Positions 59,601 through 64,000 of a stretch of 64,000 nt of DNA are shown here, piece after piece. The notes under the pieces are model-generated. The model worked only from the letters and a program-made list of their open reading frames with translations, was not told where the DNA came from and did no database searches. The position numbers and the translations under genes are program-made. The stretch comes from Beta vulgaris subsp. vulgaris (Eukaryota; Streptophyta; Magnoliopsida; Caryophyllales; Amaranthaceae). Every line of letters starts with the position of its first letter. Position 1 is the stretch's first letter. The stretch lies in NCBI RefSeq assembly GCF_026745355.1, contig NC_079205.1, positions 49,071,735-49,135,734 on the forward strand, in the 5' to 3' direction.

Positions 59601-62230
59601 ATGCTTTCTAAGTTAAGGATTATCTTGAGCATATATTTAGTCAAACTATTCTTGTTTATTTTGTTAAAAAAAAGGAAAATTTGCACAAAACTACCTTAAA
59701 TTTTCACTTATTTAGAAACTCCCAAGTCCCACCTTTACGTTTTTCTTTCATAAATTTCCACCTAAATTTTACAAAACCTTTATAAACTCCCACCACTTAA
59801 TGGATTTTGCCAAACTCTGCTAATGGTGGGACCCACATGCATCAGTTATTTCTTTTTTTTTTTCCCAAACAACTCACTTCCCCCTTCTTATATAAGAAAA
59901 TTTTCCTCCAACTCATCAGTTATCTCCCCCACTCCATTTTTTCCATCTCTCTGCCACCATTTCACAAAATTCTCATTTGTTATAAACTTTCAACAAATGT
60001 ACCCCCTAATATTCACCCTTATATCAACATTTTAGATCTGATTATTTAATTGATAACACTAATAAACAATGTAATTAATAATAAACTAACCAAATTAGAA
60101 GTAGCTTATCTTAATCTTCTTGTTAGCCACTAGGTTTAACCACTTTGTATCACCCTCCCACTATCATTGTTTCCCAATAACTGATGCTGAGGGAGGATTT
60201 TTACAGTAGCTTAAATGCTATTTAGGACCCATAGATTTACCCAGATTTGAAGAGAGTGAATGAATAGAGAGAGAATGGAAAGGAAAAAAAAGGAGAACTC
60301 AATGGTGGGAAGAGGAAGACGACAATATTTTTGGAGAGATGAATGAGGGAAGTGAGTTGTTTGGAGAGAAAAACAAAAGAAATAACTTAGGTGGGTCCCA
60401 CCACTAATGGAGTTTGGCAAAATTTGTTAAGTGATGGAAGTTTATAAAGGTTTTGTAAAGTTTAGGTGGAAATTTAGGGAAATAACATAAAGGTGGGATT
60501 TTCTAAATAAGTGAAAACTTAAGATGATTTTGTGCAAATTTTCCTTAAAAAAATGCACAAAATATTGAAAATTATCATGTATTATTTCCATATATCTTTT
60601 TTTAAATAAATAAATAAATATAACAAGTCAAATATAACAATCCTATAATTTTCAATTTTATGATGTCAATTTTTCAACATAAACATGACTAATAGTACAA
60701 AAGTGCACTAATTTAAGTTCATTATACCATGTAATGATCTAAATTTAGTTATGCCGAACGTGCACAACTCGCACCTGACACAAGAATACAAGATGCATGA
60801 TATGTCCGTATCCTGGGATTTGATTCTATGGAGAGCTTGGTCGTCCACGATCCCGTTACGTCATATTATAAAATCTAGCTAGGCATATATAACTGACGAG
60901 GATTTCTGTCCCCTGTGCAATAAACCCTAGACTATTTTATAAGTTAACGTGCGACAAGTTTAGGAGATAGTGAGACGTGTGGACCTAGTGGTGACCAAAG
61001 ATGCTGAGTCTATGTGTGAGCTGGTGGTAAGGGGTTGCAGGATGTATCTAGCACCAGCGCAACGAGCAGGTCTCCGAAACAATCGATGTTCTGGTGGACA
61101 GAGCCGGTAAGTTGATCAACATCCATGGACCATGAGGATGCTGTTAGTAGTAGTTTCTTCGCGGCTCTTGAATGGTCTCATGTTAAATTTTAGAAGGGAG
61201 TGTAACTTGTGATCCATCACCTTGTTAAGTTAATGCGTTTGAGTATTGAGCAACACTAGAAGCGACATTGTCCCCTGACAGGTTGAGAGTGGCTCCTTAT
61301 AAAATTTCCTATCTCTCGATTAACTTGAAAATCAGTCTTATAACAGGAAATTAGATTATAGTACATATAATTAAAGGACATCAGGGATTTTTTTGCGAAT
61401 TTTTTAAATTTACTTATTCCAATTTCCAAGTAGAAATATCATCAAAATTTAAAGCATGAATGTTTTATTACTACTCCATCTGTTTTAAAATATAAGGCAT
61501 TCACATTTTACGAAAATTTACTTTAACCACAAATATTTCTAAAATACGATAAACAAAAATTATAAAAATTATACCGTTGGATTCACCTTAAAAATACTAT
61601 ACTAATATTATTTTTTGAAATTTTCTATCAACATAATTTGGCAATAATTAACGGTCAAAGTTCGACCTCGAACATCGTGATAAAGAGAAGGCACCCTAAC
61701 CGGATCAGAACCTTACACGGGTTAACTTGACTCGAGTTTACATGCAAGACCCCTTGAAATTAAGGAAAATGGTAAGGGGAAATCCCCACCCCTAAAATGC
61801 CTCTAGTGGGGTTCAATCCCACAACCTTAAGGTTGTGAGATACAAACCAAACCACTAGACCAAGTCCTACTTGTATGTGAATATATGTCTATACTCGAAC
61901 TACCAACATAATAGATAAGTGAGAAGTACATACCAGCAAGCTAAGACCAGTGACGGAGGCGAAAGAAGTAGCAACAGAAGCAGCAGCGAGAGGGAGCTCC
62001 CCTAGATGACCAACAAACATAACCGAGATAACTTGTAATGAAAACAGCAAAAAGTTAACTGCCATTAGAGGCCCTGCTAACTTCATCTGTTTCTTCGCTT
62101 CCTCCACTATATCTTTTTTGTTCAACAATCTCCCTTTATTGCTACTTACACCATCATTAATTATATAATTATTTACATTTTTCTGAGGAGTTTCAAGATC
62201 ATAATGCACCATTGTTTCTTGAGTGTTCAT
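53629..62230 (-). CDS. MATE (DETOXIFICATION) family transporter, copy B, eight exons
   Basis: Exons on the minus strand: 61934-62230, 57038-57582, 56850-56936, 56706-56762, 55907-56145, 54842-54960, 53883-53969, 53629-53673. All junctions are GT/AG and the sum is 1476 nt (491 residues plus stop), the usual length of plant MATE exporters. ATG 62230 is chosen because the MNTQET start is shared with copy A. Residues 1-50 are a hydrophilic cytosolic tail. Exon 1 then encodes the first membrane segments ([15 protein letters not shown]). Exon 2 starts with [17 protein letters not shown], a family signature, and exon 5 carries SNELGAGQP, the second-half signature. About 12 membrane segments are expected. 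The closest family I recognise is the DTX14/DTX16-type H+ antiporters that export small organic compounds; the substrate is unknown. Intron 1 (4.35 kb) is full of repeats. Confidence 0.9.
53778..53868. mobile_element. Miniature hAT-like MITE in the last MATE intron
   Basis: The 91-bp element starts TAGGGATGGCAATGGGACGG and ends with the inverse (CCATTGTCATCTCTA). Flanking 8-mers ATGGAAAT and ATAGAAAC match at six positions. Copy A lacks it. Confidence 0.6.
54350..54704. mobile_element. Stowaway-type MITE in MATE copy B intron 6
   Basis: Left end CTCCCTCCTTCCCATAATGC and right end (inverted) CTCTTTCCGTTCTAGAATAC, with TA on both sides (54348-54349 and 54705-54706). Copy A shows an unfilled site near 12552. 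Confidence 0.7.
56336..56592. mobile_element. Stowaway-type MITE in MATE copy B intron 4
   Basis: The 257-bp element has ends CTACCTTTGTTTTTATTTAG and, inverted, CTACCTCCGTTTTCTTTTAG, and TA target duplications at 56334-56335 and 56593-56594. Copy A has a hAT-like element near the same place instead. Confidence 0.75.
57700..58850 (+). pseudogene. Copia RT/RNase H remnant in MATE copy B intron 1
   Basis: Plus strand: YLLVDIDDI (about 57835-57860, RT box), then a [15 protein letters not shown] stretch (about 57925), then RNase H with [19 protein letters not shown] (about 58250), [12 protein letters not shown] (about 58375) and [11 protein letters not shown] (about 58440). Several frame breaks and deletions occur. 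Sequence to about 58850 is LTR-like. Absent from copy A. Confidence 0.7.
58990..59390 (-). pseudogene. Copia remnant shared with copy A
   Basis: Colinear with 17150-17510. Contains the CCTCAAGTTG..GCATGGTCAT and TTTGCCAAGAG..TTTTAATAAA stretches of the same RNase H tail and LTR. More decayed than in copy A. Confidence 0.6.
59674..60544. mobile_element. MULE-type non-autonomous element
   Basis: TIRs of about 170-180 bp start GGAAAATTTGCACAAAACTA on the left and inverted on the right. Flanking 9-mers TAAAAAAAA and TTAAAAAAA match at eight positions. Copy A has only TAAAAAAAAACACAAAATATT at this place (about 19039). Short open frames inside the arms are low complexity. Confidence 0.75.
60545..61640. 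other. Intron 1 of MATE copy B, no further gene
   Basis: 60755-61060 aligns with about 21095-21400 in copy A. About 61470-61620 begins CTACTCCATCTGTTTTAAAA and may be a decayed Stowaway end. No coding sequence. Confidence 0.45.
61690..61875 (-). mobile_element. tRNA-derived SINE in MATE copy B intron 1
   Basis: Minus strand: an A-box-like TTGGTCTAGTGGTTTGG (about 61846-61862) and a B-box-like GGGATTGAACCCC (about 61814-61826), then a body with GGGGTGGGGATTTCCCCTTA. Same family and same place as the remnant at 22890-22985 in copy A. Confidence 0.65.
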
Positions 62231-62300
62231 ACTTTTTTTAGCTATCAGCAATAACACTAGCTATGACTTCTAGTAGTATTAGAAACTATAAATTTTGTTG

Positions 62301-62312
62301 GACCTTTATATT
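62301..62312 (-). promoter_or_regulatory. TATA-like box of MATE copy B
   Basis: The minus strand reads AATATAAAGGTC about 75 bp upstream of ATG 62230. The same motif lies upstream of copy A exon 1 (about 23405-23413). Confidence 0.55.
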
Positions 62313-62525
62313 GGAGATGGAGAATGTATTGTACTTAAACTAAGTTAAGTTTTGGAATTATTGAAATAAGATATCAAAGATATCTGGAATTTTTGGAATT
62401 TTTTCCTTGAATAATGCTAAAAAGGGGATTAATTCCCAAAATGTGTGACAAAATTTTTTATTTCCCTGCGTACCGTCCACGTAGGATGGCACGCGAAAAA
62501 ATTTTTTTTTTTAAAACTGCAGTAA

Positions 62526-62723
62526 AACCGCTATCAGAGTAGCGGTTAATGCATAAAAACCGCTACTCGAGTAGCGGTTATATTTAAAATCAACCGCTAC
62601 TCTGAGTAGCGGTTTTCTTTAATGAACCGCTACTCGAGTAGCGGTTTACATATTTTTGGACCCGTTTAAACCGCTACTCGGAGTAGCGGTTCATTAAGAA
62701 AACCGCTACTCCGAGTAGCGGTT
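62526..62723. repeat. Array of six palindromes, core CCGCTACTCGAGTAGCGG
   Basis: Units at 62526-62547, 62558-62579, 62592-62614, 62625-62646, 62669-62691 and 62701-62723. Each reads AACCGCTACT, a 2-3-base centre, then AGTAGCGGTT; only the first differs in one arm. Start-to-start spacing is 32, 34, 33, 44 and 32. Units 3-4 together are the inverse complement of units 5-6, spacers included. Confidence 0.95.
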
Positions 62724-62759
62724 TATAAAAATCCCCAAATTGACCTAAACCCAATTTCC

Positions 62760-63362
62760 CAATTTACAGTGCGCGAAATTTTTTTCTCTCACAATCACTT
62801 CACCCTCTCTCTCTCTTCCGACGACGTGCTGCCATCACTCTCCTCTCTCTCTTCCGACGACGCTGTCTTCCTCACCGCCGGCGACCGACACGCTGCCGCA
62901 CGTCTCTCACCGCGGCGACCGACGAGTTCTTGCTCTCTCTCTTCCGACCACAGCCATCTTTGCCATCTTTGTGAGTATTTTTTTTTTTTTTTTTTAAATT
63001 TGTGTAGCATGCCATATTTGTTAGATGGAAATTGTTTAGTTTGATTAGTATAATTTAGTTGTTGATGATTAAAAATTTAGGATATTGTGATGGTTGATTT
63101 TGTATTAATTGGAAGGTTAGTATAATTGGAAGGTGATTAGTATAATTCAAAGGTTATTAGCATATTGTTTAGTTGTTTGATTAGTATAATTTAGTTGTTG
63201 GTTGGTTAAAAATGAATTTGAGCATTTTGTGATGGTTGATTTTGCATGAATTGTTGTGTTTATGTTGTAAATACTACTAGTATAGGTGAAAAATAGTGTT
63301 GATATTGTTTGAATATGTAGAATAAGAATAACTTAATTAAACATTATGTTTTTTGTATGTAG
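62760..63362 (+). other. Leader exon and 5'UTR intron of the MULE transposase
   Basis: 62760-62970 is CT-rich with CTCTCTCTTCCGACGAC repeats and is probably untranslated, although an open frame crosses it. A GTGAGT donor at 62971 pairs with an acceptor TTTTTTGTATGTAG ending at 63362, three bases before ATG 63366. Confidence 0.55.
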
Positions 63363-63365
63363 AAT

Positions 63366-64000
63366 ATGGAACAACCTAAATATCCTCTATACCTTTATTG
63401 GAATGGTGAATTATCTCAAAATGATGTTGATATTGTGTATAGAGGTGGAAGGAAAAAGTTTTTGTTCATCAATTCCGGTATGATGTTTCAAGAGATTCTG
63501 AATAGGGTATATGACGTTGTTGGATGTGATCGTATGTATGTGGAACTGAAATTGTTTATGAGATATCCGATGCCGGGAAAATATGTGCCAATTGCACTAG
63601 AGGATGACGAGTCACTGAGTGCTATGTGGCTTTCAGTGACACAAACGTCAGCCATGGCAATGGAGGTGTACATTGAACAAGTTCCAAAGAGATAAATGTG
63701 CAAAGTAATGTGGGTTATGTACCTTCAATGGACTTTAGGGATAGCATGGAGGTACCGACATCAGCTCCTAATATGCAATTTGAATCATTTACTAGCATGT
63801 TGTCAGACCCACATTATGTAAATCAGCACATGAATGAGTTTATTTCTCCTGCTTCGTCTCCCCACATACCATCCACATTCCATCTTGACACTCTACATCA
63901 AAATGATGTTGATTTTTTGGGAAACGAGGAGGAGCATGTGGATTCTGATAGGGATGAGGATGATGATGCAAGAGAATTAGCTGACAAGGCAATAAAGGCT
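63366..64000 (+). CDS. MULE transposase N-terminus, one frameshift, incomplete
   Basis: 63366-63695 encodes 109 residues beginning MEQPKYPLYLYWNGEL. It carries LKLFMRYPMPGKYVPI and an LEDDESLSAMW motif, typical of the N-terminal domain of a class of plant MULE transposases. It ends in a stop right after EQVPKR. A second frame open from 63692 to the window end continues in the same style (GYVPSMDF..., then an acidic DRDEDDD stretch), so a small indel near 63690, or an unrecognised intron, splits one protein. The MuDR DNA-binding and DDE domains would lie beyond 64000. Confidence 0.75.

Larger units (their letters stand above)
62412..64000 (+). mobile_element. 5' part of another MULE (runs off the window)
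   Basis: Starts where homology to MATE copy A ends (about 62400). It comprises an AT-rich terminal stretch, a six-palindrome array (62526-62723), a CT-rich leader exon, a GT..AG intron and a transposase N-terminal domain. The left TIR end and target duplication cannot be checked because the right end is outside the window. Confidence 0.65.

Noticed and set aside
62526..62723. CRISPR array
   Set aside because: Repeats are palindromes with short AT-rich related spacers, in a plant transposon, with no cas genes.
62769..63044. Ser-rich frame at the start of the right-hand MULE as a protein
   Set aside because: CT-repeat leader with a good splice donor at 62971; the transposase domain starts only after the intron.

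Overview
This 64 kb window looks like a transposon-rich, AT-rich nuclear region of a eudicot plant. It has intron-bearing genes with GT/AG junctions, plant MATE (DETOXIFICATION) genes, Ty1/copia and Ty3/gypsy-Tat retroelements, plant-type MULE, CACTA, hAT and Stowaway elements, tRNA-derived SINEs and an endogenous florendovirus-like pararetrovirus. The species cannot be fixed from the sequence. A Caryophyllales host is only a guess.

The backbone is a tandem duplication of one MATE locus, both copies on the minus strand. Copy A (about 11.1-23.5 kb) is broken: exon 5 has lost its splice donor to a roughly 510-bp foreign insertion, and most of exon 7 is deleted. Copy B (about 44.9-62.4 kb) has eight exons that join in phase into 1476 nt, or 491 codons plus stop. 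It is the one clearly intact host gene here. Each copy shows the empty site of insertions found only in the other, so the pair records the order of events.

Region by region: 1-1.46 kb, end of an LTR-type element. 2.5-8.1 kb, a MULE-type MITE split by a 5.2-kb MULE with long terminal inverted repeats, a perfect 9-bp target duplication, an intact GRF-zinc-finger/membrane-anchor gene and a broken transposase in convergent orientation. 8.1-9.8 kb, Stowaway ends enclosing further repeats, including a CpG-rich palindromic array. 11.1-23.5 kb, MATE copy A with hAT elements, a gag-only LTR element, SINEs and MULE MITEs in its introns. 23.9-31.9 kb, a complete young copia element with a frameshifted gag-pol. 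32.7-33.7 kb, a copia 3' remnant. 33.7-37.4 kb, a CACTA-type element carrying a piece of a bHLH gene of the ILR3/bHLH105 type. 37.6-39.3 kb, Tat-type gypsy gag and LTR. 40.4-41.3 kb, copia RT/RNase H. 41.8-43.2 kb, a second CACTA-like element. 43.4-44.7 kb, a MULE-type element. 45.4-52.9 kb, the endogenous pararetrovirus set in TA repeats downstream of MATE copy B. 53.6-62.2 kb, MATE copy B. 62.4-64 kb, the 5' part of another MULE with a striking array of six 22-23-bp palindromes ahead of a transposase N-terminal domain.

Most non-MATE coding sequence is decayed by frameshifts and stops. The exceptions are the GRF gene in the 5.2-kb MULE and, apart from one frameshift, the start of the MULE transposase at the right edge. 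All coordinates and translations come from reading by eye. Family names rest on remembered family motifs, not on database searches.
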